The position numbers and the translations under genes were made by a program. A DNA stretch of 42,048 nt, taken from an uncultured Collinsella sp. (GTDB taxonomy: Bacteria; Actinomycetota; Coriobacteriia; Coriobacteriales; Coriobacteriaceae). How positions within the stretch are numbered: position 1 is the stretch's first letter; each line of letters opens with the position of its first letter. This document shows positions 31,130 through 37,685 of the stretch, piece after piece. The stretch is taken from positions 1 through 42,048 of the forward strand of contig UQMM01000021.1 in the NCBI GenBank assembly GCA_900542165.1, given 5' to 3'. The notes below the pieces were generated by a model. It saw only the letters and a program-made list of their open reading frames with translations. It did no database searches and was not told the DNA's origin.

Positions 31130-31857
31130 TGGCGCCCGTATGCGCCGTGGTCGTTGCCGGCGGCAGCGGTCAGCGCTTTGGAAATCCCGGCGGCAAGCAG
31201 CTCGTTAACGTGGCGGGCCGTCCGCTCATGAGCTGGTCCATCCGCGCGTTTGATCGTAGCGACAAGGTCGGCCATATCGTGGTGGTGTGTCCTGCCGAGC
31301 GCCGTGCCGAGATGCGCCGCCTTGCCATCGACCCGTTTGACTATGACACGCCCATCAGCTTTGCCGATGCCGGCGATACCCGTCAGGATTCCACCCGTGC
31401 CGGCGTGCATGCGGTTCCGGCGGGTTTCGAATATGTCGCCATCCACGATGGCGCTCGTCCGCTCATTACGACCGAGGCCATCGACCACGCTATCGACGTG
31501 CTCATGGGTGACCGCTCGCTCGACGGTGTCGTGTGCGGTCAGCCCGCGATCGACACGCTCAAGATCGTCGACGGCGATAATATCGTCGAGACGCCGCCGC
31601 GTGAGCTCTATTGGGCCGCGCAGACGCCGCAGATCTTTAGTGTCGACGCCATGAAGCGCGCCCACGCTGCAGCCATTGCCGAGGGCTTTATCGGCACCGA
31701 TGATTCGTCGCTGGTCGAGCGCATGGGTGGGCGCGTCCGCTGCGTCCAGAGCCCGCGCGATAACCTTAAGGTGACGGTGCCCGAGGACTTGCGTCCCGTA
31801 ACCGCGATTCTGCTTGGCCGCATGGCCGAGGGAGAGGACCTTCCCCATGTTCAGTAA
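31129..31857 (+). CDS. ispD: 2-C-methyl-D-erythritol 4-phosphate cytidylyltransferase
   Basis: A 242-residue nucleotidyltransferase forming CDP-methylerythritol from CTP and MEP, step three of the MEP pathway. The CTP-binding loop VVAGGSGQRFG lies at the N-terminus; AGDTRQDSTRAGV and AIHDGARPLIT are the family's substrate motifs, and the C-terminal half has ELYWAAQTPQIF and GTDDSSLVE. The ATG shares bases with the disA stop. Its last 11 bp overlap ispF, the enzyme two steps on, while ispE, which acts between them, is 20 kb upstream. Confidence 0.95.
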   Translation: MAPVCAVVVAGGSGQRFGNPGGKQLVNVAGRPLMSWSIRAFDRSDKVGHIVVVCPAERRAEMRRLAIDPFDYDTPISFADAGDTRQDSTRAGVHAVPAGFEYVAIHDGARPLITTEAIDHAIDVLMGDRSLDGVVCGQPAIDTLKIVDGDNIVETPPRELYWAAQTPQIFSVDAMKRAHAAAIAEGFIGTDDSSLVERMGGRVRCVQSPRDNLKVTVPEDLRPVTAILLGRMAEGEDLPHVQ

Positions 31858-32341
31858 CCTGCGCATTGGCCATGGCTACGACGTTCACCGTCTGGTGGAG
31901 GGGCGTCGATGTATCATCGGCGGTGTCGACATTCCCTACGAGCGCGGCCTGCTGGGCCACTCGGATGCCGATGTGCTCGCGCACGCCTTGGCCGACGCCA
32001 TTCTGGGCGCCTGCCGCGGGGGAGACATCGGCAAGCTATTCCCCGATACCGACCCCGCCTATGAGGGTGCCGATTCGATGGTGCTGCTCGCTCGTGTGAT
32101 GGACTATGCGCGCGAGCTGGGCTTTGAGTTTGTCGATGCCGATTGCACCATTGCCTGTCAGCAACCCAAGATCACTCCGCACCGCGATGCCATGCGCGCC
32201 AACCTTGCCCATGCCCTGGGCGTTGACGTCGAAAACGTGGGCGTCGCCGCCACTACGACCGAAAAGCTCGGTTGGGAAGGTCAGGGCGAGGGAATCGGCG
32301 CCTGGGCCGTCTGCCTGCTACAGAAAACCGTTAAGGAGTAA
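31847..32341 (+). CDS. ispF: 2-C-methyl-D-erythritol 2,4-cyclodiphosphate synthase
   Basis: A 164-residue trimeric zinc enzyme that cyclises CDP-ME 2-phosphate, releasing CMP. The zinc ligands of GHGYDVHR (Asp12, His14) and the later HSDADVLAHA histidine are present, as are DIGKLFPDTDPAY, DCTIACQQPKI and the C-terminal ATTTEKLGWEGQGEGIGAWA. The ATG at 31847 overlaps ispD by 11 bp and has GGGAGAGGA upstream; a further upstream start would add a poorly conserved extension. It is followed 3 nt later by cysS. Confidence 0.95.
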   Translation: MFSNLRIGHGYDVHRLVEGRRCIIGGVDIPYERGLLGHSDADVLAHALADAILGACRGGDIGKLFPDTDPAYEGADSMVLLARVMDYARELGFEFVDADCTIACQQPKITPHRDAMRANLAHALGVDVENVGVAATTTEKLGWEGQGEGIGAWAVCLLQKTVKE

Positions 32342-32344
32342 CGA

Positions 32345-33811
32345 ATGCGTATCTACAACAGCGCTACCCATAAAAAGGAAGAGTTCCAGCCCATCGAGTC
32401 CGGCAAGGTCCGCATGTACGTGTGCGGCCCCACGGTCTATGACAACATCCACATCGGCAATGCCCGCACGTTCATCAGCTTTGACGTGATTCGTCGCTGG
32501 CTCATCGCGAGCGGCTACGAGGTCACGTTCGCCCAGAACCTCACCGATGTCGATGACAAGATCATCAAGCGCGCCAACGAGCAGGGCCGCACTGCCGCCG
32601 AGGTCGCGACGGAGTTCTCCGACAAGTTCATCGGCGTCATGCGCGCCGCCAACGTGCTCGATCCCGATGTGCGCCCCCGCGCCACCAAGGAGATCGGCCC
32701 CATGATCGCCATGATCAAGACGCTTATCGAGCAGGGCCACGCTTACGCAGCCGATAACGGCGATGTGTACTTTGCCGTGCGCAGCGATCCCAACTATGGT
32801 CAGGTCTCGGGCCGCAACATCGACGACCTGATGGTTGGCGCGCGCATCGAGGAGAACGAGGACAAGAACGACCCGCTCGACTTTGCCCTGTGGAAGGCCG
32901 CTAAGCCCGGCGAGCCCAGCTGGCCGAGCCCCTGGGGCGAGGGCCGCCCCGGTTGGCACACCGAGTGCGCCGCCATGGTGCATCGCTACCTGGGCACTCC
33001 GATCGACATCCACGGCGGTGGCTCCGACCTTGCCTTCCCGCATCACGAGAACGAGTGCGCCCAGGCCACCTGCGCCTGGCACCAGGGCTTCTCCAACACC
33101 TGGATGCACACGGGCATGCTGCTGGTAGACGGCGAGAAGATGTCCAAGTCGCTCGGCAACTTCTTTACGCTGGCCGAGGTGCTCGAGCAGCACTCCGCTG
33201 CCGCCCTGCGCCTGCTGATGCTGCAGACGAGCTATCGCTCGCCGCTCGACTTCTCCTGGGAGCGCCTGGAGGGTGCCGAGAACTCTCTCACGCGTATCGC
33301 CGGTACGGTCGAGAACCTGCGCTGGGCTGCGAACCATGCGACAGCCGATGCCGATGAGGCAGCATCCGAGGCGTTTGCCGCCAAGGCCGCCGAGACCCGT
33401 GCCGCCTTCAAGGAGTGCATGGACGACGACTTTAACACCGCCGGTGCCATGGGTGCCGTCTTTGGCTTTGTGACCGAGTGCAACCAGTACCTGGAGCAGG
33501 CGGGCGATGCTGCCGACAAGGCCGCAGTCCTTGCTGCCGCCGATACGCTGGTCGAGTTGCTCGATACGTTTGGCGTTGAGCTCCCCGAGCCCAAGGTCGA
33601 GCTGCCGCTGGGTCTGCTGGGCGTTGCCGCCGGTCTGGTCGCCTACACGGGCGACGACGTGGACGAGGCCGCTGCCAAGATTCTCGAGGCCCGCGCCGAG
33701 GCCCGTGCCGCCAAGAACTGGGATCTGGCAGATGCCATCCGTGATCAGCTCAAGGACCTCGGGCTGACGATCGAGGATACCGCCGCGGGCACTCGTATTA
33801 AGAGTCTCTAG
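32345..33811 (+). CDS. cysS: Cysteinyl-tRNA synthetase
   Basis: A 488-residue class I synthetase charging tRNA-Cys. The zinc/substrate cysteine of YVCGPTVYD (Cys27), the HIGN form of the HIGH motif (36-39) and KMSKS (265-269) are all visible, with WHTECAAM and HGGGSDLAFPHHENECAQ supplying the other zinc ligands. The C-terminal helical anticodon region (about 330-488) ends with the WDLADAIRDQLKDLGLTIED segment typical of CysRS. A TTAAGGAG site precedes the ATG, 3 nt after ispF. The order ispF-cysS-rlmB-yacP is conserved in Gram-positives, but the Mini-III RNase gene usually found after cysS is missing and a long RNA hairpin occupies its place. Confidence 0.96.
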   Translation: MRIYNSATHKKEEFQPIESGKVRMYVCGPTVYDNIHIGNARTFISFDVIRRWLIASGYEVTFAQNLTDVDDKIIKRANEQGRTAAEVATEFSDKFIGVMRAANVLDPDVRPRATKEIGPMIAMIKTLIEQGHAYAADNGDVYFAVRSDPNYGQVSGRNIDDLMVGARIEENEDKNDPLDFALWKAAKPGEPSWPSPWGEGRPGWHTECAAMVHRYLGTPIDIHGGGSDLAFPHHENECAQATCAWHQGFSNTWMHTGMLLVDGEKMSKSLGNFFTLAEVLEQHSAAALRLLMLQTSYRSPLDFSWERLEGAENSLTRIAGTVENLRWAANHATADADEAASEAFAAKAAETRAAFKECMDDDFNTAGAMGAVFGFVTECNQYLEQAGDAADKAAVLAAADTLVELLDTFGVELPEPKVELPLGLLGVAAGLVAYTGDDVDEAAAKILEARAEARAAKNWDLADAIRDQLKDLGLTIEDTAAGTRIKSL

Positions 33812-33816
33812 TATTT

Positions 33817-33921
33817 GTCGACCGTTCGAGGTGCGGCAGATTGCCTTGAAAGAGGAGGGCATAGACCTGGTGGTCATGCCCGACGATTGAAAGGCAAGGT
33901 GCCGTGGCTCGGACGGTCGAT
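33817..33921 (+). ncRNA. Candidate structured RNA: rod-like hairpin between cysS and rlmB
   Basis: Nearly the whole 143-nt gap folds into one hairpin. From outside in: UCGACCGU with ACGGUCGA (33818-33825/33913-33920), a U.G, CGAG/CUCG, a G.G mismatch, two G.U pairs, CGGCA/UGCCG, two purine-purine positions, UUGCCUU/AAGGCAA (33841-33847/33891-33897). Then comes a symmetric 9x9 loop (GAAAGAGGA with GACGAUUGA), and finally GGGCAU/AUGCCC plus GACC/GGUC with one bulged A and a UGGU loop. The 9x9 loop aligns as G.A, A.G, A-U, A-U, G.A, A.G, G-C, G.A, A.G: three tandem sheared-type G.A pairs. The opposite strand would give C.U mismatches, so the + strand is the RNA. I do not recognise a known family. 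It may be an RNase III-type processing site or an rlmB leader. Confidence 0.6.
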
Positions 33922-33954
33922 TCTTGTTCGTTATCTATTTAAGGAGGTCGCCTT

Positions 33955-34869
33955 ATGGCCGACAATCGCAAGCGTGCGCCTCGTGGCGGCAAGCAGGCTG
34001 CTTCTGGCTCGCGTCCGATTCGCCGCAACGATCGCGCTGCCACTCCCAAGGGCCAGCGCGAGCGCACCCAGGCCGCACGTCCGCAGCGCGATCGCAACCG
34101 CGACAACGTTCAGGTCCCCAAGGGCGAGTTTATCGAAGGCCGCCGCGCTGCCGCCGAGGCGCTACGCACCGGTTTTCCTATCAAGTGCGCGCTCATCGCC
34201 GAGGGCGGGGAGCGCGATGCTGCCCTGTCGCGTTTGGTCGATGACCTCAACGCTTCGGGTGTCCGCATTAAGTACGTGCCGCGTGCACAGCTCGATGCGC
34301 TGTCGAGCCATGGCGCTCACCAGGGCATCGCACTCGAGGTGGGCAATTTCCCTTATGCCGATGTTGCCGATATCCTCGACCGCGCGGGCGAGGGTCCGGC
34401 ACTTGTCGTGGTGCTCGATCACGTGACCGACGACGGTAACTTTGGCGCCATCGTGCGCTCCGCCGAGGTCGTGGGCGCCGCGGGCGTCGTCATCGCCAAC
34501 AAGCGTGCCGCCGGCGTGACCGTGGGCAGCTACAAGACCTCAGCCGGTGCCGTCATGCATCTGCCTATCGCGCAGGTTCCCAATATCGCCCGTGCACTCG
34601 ACGACCTCAAGGCCGCTGGCTTTTGGGTGGGCGGTGCCTCCGAGCACGCCGAAGGCAGTTGCTGGGATGCTCCCTTCGAGGGCCGCGTGGCGCTCGTCAT
34701 GGGCTCCGAGGGCGACGGCATCTCGCGCCTGGTGCTCGAGAAATGTGACTTTTTGACCAAGCTTCCCCAGCGCGGCATGACCGAGAGCCTCAACGTTGCC
34801 CAGGCAACGACGGCGCTATGCTTTGAGTGGTTACGTCGCAACGCCGGCGAGCTCATGGGGGAGGAGTAG
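33955..34869 (+). CDS. rlmB: 23S rRNA 2'-O-ribose methyltransferase, TrmH/RlmB family
   Basis: A 304-residue SPOUT-class methyltransferase. RlmB-type enzymes methylate G2251 in the 23S rRNA P-loop using SAM. Residues 1-55 are a basic, disordered extension (rich in Arg, Lys, Gln) that may bind RNA; the substrate-binding L30e-like domain (about 58-130) starts EFIEGRRAAAEALRTG, and the SPOUT knot (about 140-300) has DHVTDDGNFGAIVRSAEVVG, VMGSEGDGISRLV and LNVAQATTALCFEWLR, the three family motifs. The ATG at 33955 has an AAGGAGG site. The NYN nuclease gene follows after 3 nt. Specificity within the family (RlmB versus a TrmH paralogue) is inferred from the cysS-rlmB-yacP context. Confidence 0.9.
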   Translation: MADNRKRAPRGGKQAASGSRPIRRNDRAATPKGQRERTQAARPQRDRNRDNVQVPKGEFIEGRRAAAEALRTGFPIKCALIAEGGERDAALSRLVDDLNASGVRIKYVPRAQLDALSSHGAHQGIALEVGNFPYADVADILDRAGEGPALVVVLDHVTDDGNFGAIVRSAEVVGAAGVVIANKRAAGVTVGSYKTSAGAVMHLPIAQVPNIARALDDLKAAGFWVGGASEHAEGSCWDAPFEGRVALVMGSEGDGISRLVLEKCDFLTKLPQRGMTESLNVAQATTALCFEWLRRNAGELMGEE

Positions 34870-34872
34870 CGC

Positions 34873-35550
34873 ATGTCCAAGAAGAACCGCGCCAAGTCCA
34901 AGGCCAAGCGCTTTGGCGAAGGCTCGGCCAAGCCGATTGTCTCGGCCGCGACCTACGGCGTGGGCGGCAATGCGTTTGCACAGGCTATCGCCGACCCAGT
35001 CTCGACGGTGCACTCCAACAAGCCCGAGCTGCTGGTGGTCGACGGTTACAACGTGATCCACTGCACGCCGCGCTACGAAAAGCTCGTGTACGACCACTCC
35101 GACGATCCGTATTCCAGCGACGTTCACGATATGGCGCGCACCGCCCTCATCAACGATGTCGCCGCGTTTGCCCAGGGCCGCTACGAGGCTGTGATCGTGT
35201 TCGACGGCGCGGGCAATATCTCCAGCGAGCGCCCCAACCTGCCGGCCCGCGGCGTGCGCATCGAGTTTTCGCCGACGGGCGTCTCTGCCGACACCGTGGT
35301 GCAGAAGCTCTGCATCGAGGCACGTGAGGAGGGCCGCGCGTGCTCCGTGGTATCGAGTGACGGCACAATTCAAGCCGTCGTCATGGGCAAGGGTGTCACG
35401 CGTATCTCGAGCCGCATGCTGGTGGACGAGATCAAGCAGATTGACAACGACGTGCACGAGGCAGAGGAAGCTCCGCAGATCAAGATGACTCTGGGCAGTC
35501 GCCTGAGCCCCGATGCCCTGGCCAAGCTCAAGGCCCTGCGCGGGAGGTAG
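34873..35550 (+). CDS. NYN-domain nuclease, YacP/Rae1-like
   Basis: A 225-residue PIN-fold protein of the YacP family. In Bacillus, YacP (Rae1) is a ribosome-associated endonuclease that cuts mRNA in the A site. The NYN core (about 50-190) begins LLVVDGYNVIH with the first acidic residue, continues with VIVFDGAGN, the IEFSPTGVSADTVVQKL segment and VVSSDGTIQ, which supply the remaining metal-binding acids. The N-terminus is basic (SKKNRAKSKAKR) and probably contacts RNA. It directly follows rlmB with its ribosome site in the rlmB tail (GGGGAGGAG). The position after cysS-rlmB matches yacP in other Gram-positives, supporting the call. Confidence 0.85.
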   Translation: MSKKNRAKSKAKRFGEGSAKPIVSAATYGVGGNAFAQAIADPVSTVHSNKPELLVVDGYNVIHCTPRYEKLVYDHSDDPYSSDVHDMARTALINDVAAFAQGRYEAVIVFDGAGNISSERPNLPARGVRIEFSPTGVSADTVVQKLCIEAREEGRACSVVSSDGTIQAVVMGKGVTRISSRMLVDEIKQIDNDVHEAEEAPQIKMTLGSRLSPDALAKLKALRGR

Positions 35551-35576
35551 GGGAGTTGGCGGGCGATGCTGTCTCG

Positions 35577-36917
35577 CTAACTCCATTCAGCGATGTCGAT
35601 CATTCTTTCGAGGCGCCATGTTAGCGCCTCTTTTAGATAAGGCAGTCTCGCTGTAAGAGCGTCGTTTTTGGATAGGATTTCAATTGCCTCGTCAACGAAA
35701 CCCTCGAGCTTGTCGTCGTCAAACCAGCTCATATCCTCAACAAGCAGCATTTGTTTCGCGGGGCTTGAATGAAACTGCGCGCTGGTAAAACTGTGCTCTC
35801 CTGCCTTAAGCTCCTCTAGAGAAACGTTGCACCAGAGCGATGATCCCGAATCGAAGATGGGGGCGGGTCTGCAGGCTAGCGTGTTGACGTTTCGCACAAG
35901 GCCAAAGTTACGCCAATGACGGTCATAGTTGGCGATGATGTCGTCGCACACGATCATGCGGTCAAAGGCATCCTTGACGCCTGTTACCCCGAGCTTCTCG
36001 CAGTTTGCTACATATCGCTCGTAGTCGGTTAGTCTTTCATCTGCGTTTGCGTACTGGTTTACATAGAACGCAGGGACATACTCTTCTTCATCAGTTAAGA
36101 AGACATCGCATATACTCAGGGCGGAAGTGCCCGTGCCCTCGATCGAGTAAGGCACATAATCGCAGGCGTTTAGGATGCGACGATGGAGCGCGGTCGCTAC
36201 CAGCTCGTTATATGGTTCTTGGTTCAGGTGCGCTCCTGCCTTATGCAGAATTCGACGCCCACCCTCGCATGTCCAATACTTCTGAAGGTTGCCGTCCGAG
36301 GTGTTATCGGGCTTTGCAGCGGCTGCTTTGCCCTCTGGGGCGAAGGGTGCGATGGACAGAGAGACGTCGTCAAAAGCATTATTGAAGAAGTTAATATCCT
36401 CCCACGCGAGACCGGAATCTTGGGGTCTAATCCAATACTGGTCGGATAGGGAGAGGCCGAGATTTCGCTGGATGAGTTCGTCGGGAACATCGACTGCTGC
36501 TTCTGCCAACAGAGATGCAAGTCCAATACGCGCGAGCGGGATACCGCGGCCTCGCCACCAAATGCGGAAAGAGTCGAGCGACACGGGACTATTGGGGCCA
36601 AGTATTCCAATAGGGGCGTGGGTGTAATCGATGTCGGCACCGATGTGGGTAAAGTCTTTTCGCGATGTGCTGTAGACCAGCTGGGCGACTTCGTGCGTGC
36701 GGTTCATGAGGGTAAACGTAATCTCGCTTTTTCCATGGCCTCGACGGGGGCGTCCCCCCGCTTTGGTCACGGAGCGGAGTCGTGCGTTGACGCTGTCTTT
36801 GTCGATGAGCCATACACCAGAAGCCTTGCGTGCCTCAAGTGCTCCGTTTTTTATGAGCTCTTGCACCCTGCGCGGGGTGATGTCGAGTAGCTCTGCAGCT
36901 TCCTTCGTGGTCAACAT
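35577..36917 (-). CDS. HTH-HipA-like kinase fusion protein
   Basis: A 446-residue protein with an N-terminal DNA-binding helix-turn-helix (about 1-50, LTTKEAAELLDITPRRVQEL, MerR/excisionase type) joined to a HipA-like kinase. The middle (about 68-175) contains LMNRTHEVAQLVY and GLSLSDQYWIRP. The kinase part has DGNLQKYWTCEGGRRILHKA (nucleotide loop and lysine), QEPYNE (conserved Glu), the catalytic loop NYDRHWRNFGL (Asp332, His334) and PIFDSGSSLW (metal-binding Asp). All key residues are present. No separate antitoxin gene is next to it; the HTH may serve that role. The ATG at 36917 has a GAAGGG site. Three copies of an operator-like box lie upstream. Lower GC suggests horizontal origin. Function in phage defence or persistence is conjecture. 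Confidence 0.8.
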   Translation of the reverse strand: MLTTKEAAELLDITPRRVQELIKNGALEARKASGVWLIDKDSVNARLRSVTKAGGRPRRGHGKSEITFTLMNRTHEVAQLVYSTSRKDFTHIGADIDYTHAPIGILGPNSPVSLDSFRIWWRGRGIPLARIGLASLLAEAAVDVPDELIQRNLGLSLSDQYWIRPQDSGLAWEDINFFNNAFDDVSLSIAPFAPEGKAAAAKPDNTSDGNLQKYWTCEGGRRILHKAGAHLNQEPYNELVATALHRRILNACDYVPYSIEGTGTSALSICDVFLTDEEEYVPAFYVNQYANADERLTDYERYVANCEKLGVTGVKDAFDRMIVCDDIIANYDRHWRNFGLVRNVNTLACRPAPIFDSGSSLWCNVSLEELKAGEHSFTSAQFHSSPAKQMLLVEDMSWFDDDKLEGFVDEAIEILSKNDALTARLPYLKEALTWRLERMIDIAEWS

Positions 36918-36933
36918 CGCGAAACCCTTCGCC

Positions 36934-36996
36934 AGAACGAATAGTTTTATCTATTCCATTGTAATTAAAACTATTCGTTCTGACGAATAGTTTTAA
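36934..36996. promoter_or_regulatory. Triple operator boxes upstream of the HTH-kinase gene
   Basis: Box A is AGAACGAATAGTTTTA (36934-36949). Box B (36966-36981) is its exact 16-nt reverse complement. Box C (CGAATAGTTTTAA, 36984-36996) pairs with the 13-nt arm at 36965-36977 as a perfect inverted repeat with a 6-nt spacer. A and B centres are 32 bp apart, about three helical turns. The cluster occupies the presumed promoter of the kinase gene. Confidence 0.75.
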
Positions 36997-37078
36997 GATG
37001 TGGTCGGTCAAAGGGCCTGTTGCGCCCCGTCCGTAATTCCTTTATTCTTAATTGGCTTCGCGCGAAAGCGCCAAGTGT

Positions 37079-37153
37079 GCCAGTGTGGCGCAACGGTAGC
37101 GCAACTGATTTGTAATCAGTGGGTTGCAGGTTCGATTCCTGTCACTGGCTCCA
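37079..37153 (+). tRNA. tRNA-Thr (anticodon TGT)
   Basis: A complete cloverleaf. Acceptor GCCAGTG pairs with CACTGGC, the D-stem is GCGC/GCGC, the anticodon arm is ACTGA-TTTGTAA-TCAGT (anticodon TGT), the T-arm is GCAGG-TTCGATT-CCTGT, then discriminator T and encoded CCA. Confidence 0.96.
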
Positions 37154-37162
37154 TGAGAGTTT

Positions 37163-37196
37163 CGGGTTCTGTCCCCTTGTGGGGCAGGGCCCGTTT
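37163..37196 (+). terminator. Terminator of tRNA-Thr(TGT)
   Basis: CGGGTTCTGTCCC (37163-37175) pairs over 13 positions (three G.U) with GGGGCAGGGCCCG (37181-37193), followed by TTT. It starts 10 nt after the tRNA. Confidence 0.75.
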
Positions 37197-37268
37197 CTAT
37201 TTAGGTGGTGCGCCATCGGGTTAGCGCCCATCCCGTTTTTGGTTTGTCTCGTCCTCCAGTTTGTCTAA

Positions 37269-37394
37269 ATCTGTAACACCAAGACCGATATTTGGCATCT
37301 AACTGTTACAGATTGAGATGAAACTTAGGGTGTTTTAGGAATATCTTGATCTGTAACATGTAGAAGCGGAATAGGCCTCTTGCCGTTACAGATC
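37269..37394. repeat. Two tandem TCTGTAAC...GTTACAGA palindromic modules
   Basis: Module 1: ATCTGTAACA (37269-37278) and TGTTACAGAT (37304-37313), perfect 10-bp arms. Module 2: GATCTGTAAC (37348-37357) and GTTACAGATC (37385-37394), perfect 10-bp arms. The modules are about 80 bp apart with unrelated loops of 25-27 nt. No gene is present in 37197-37685. They could be operators for an unknown regulator or short interspersed repeats. Confidence 0.6.
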
Positions 37395-37430
37395 GAGACA
37401 AGGGCGGGTACGGACCTGGATGTCCTGCTC

Positions 37431-37490
37431 GAGCGTGGATTTCTGGACGCGCGAGAGAAAAAATCTCCCGACCGGAGAACGAGCGTGGAT
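37431..37490 (+). repeat. GAGCGTGGAT repeats, left of the sugar cassette
   Basis: GAGCGTGGAT occurs at 37431-37440 and again at 37481-37490, a 50-bp period. The second copy is preceded by CCGGAGAAC, and a matching GGAGAATGAGCGTGGATAAT lies on the far side of the PTS cassette at about 41525. A partial copy (AGCGTGGATA) is at 17261. Confidence 0.5.
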
Positions 37491-37550
37491 AATTAACTTG
37501 GATAGGGAGCTAAGGTAAACACCGATTGTCTATCGACGGCTTTAGAAACG

Positions 37551-37586
37551 ACGACCCCGATTCCATTGTGGAATCGGGGTCGTTTG
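37551..37586. terminator. Bidirectional terminator after the PTS operon
   Basis: ACGACCCCGATTCC (37551-37564) pairs perfectly with GGAATCGGGGTCGT (37570-37583) around a 5-nt loop, with TTT on the + side and TTTC a few bases out on the minus side. It lies about 100 nt beyond the PTS gene's stop. Confidence 0.8.
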
Positions 37587-37685
37587 TGCCTCAGGAATCC
37601 GAATGGATTAATCGAGCTCCTAAGGACCTTCTTGGGTTCTTGCTAATGGTCTGCCGAGGATGTCTCCAATGCAAACAGCGGGCAT

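Noticed and set aside
33831..33890. Short reading frame from GTG (VRQIALKEEGIDLVVMPDD)
   Set aside because: It has no ribosome site and lies entirely in the long palindrome, where base pairing rather than coding explains the sequence. A gene remnant cannot be fully excluded.
37269..37394. CRISPR array
   Set aside because: Only two units, inverted rather than direct repeats, with no cas genes in the window.
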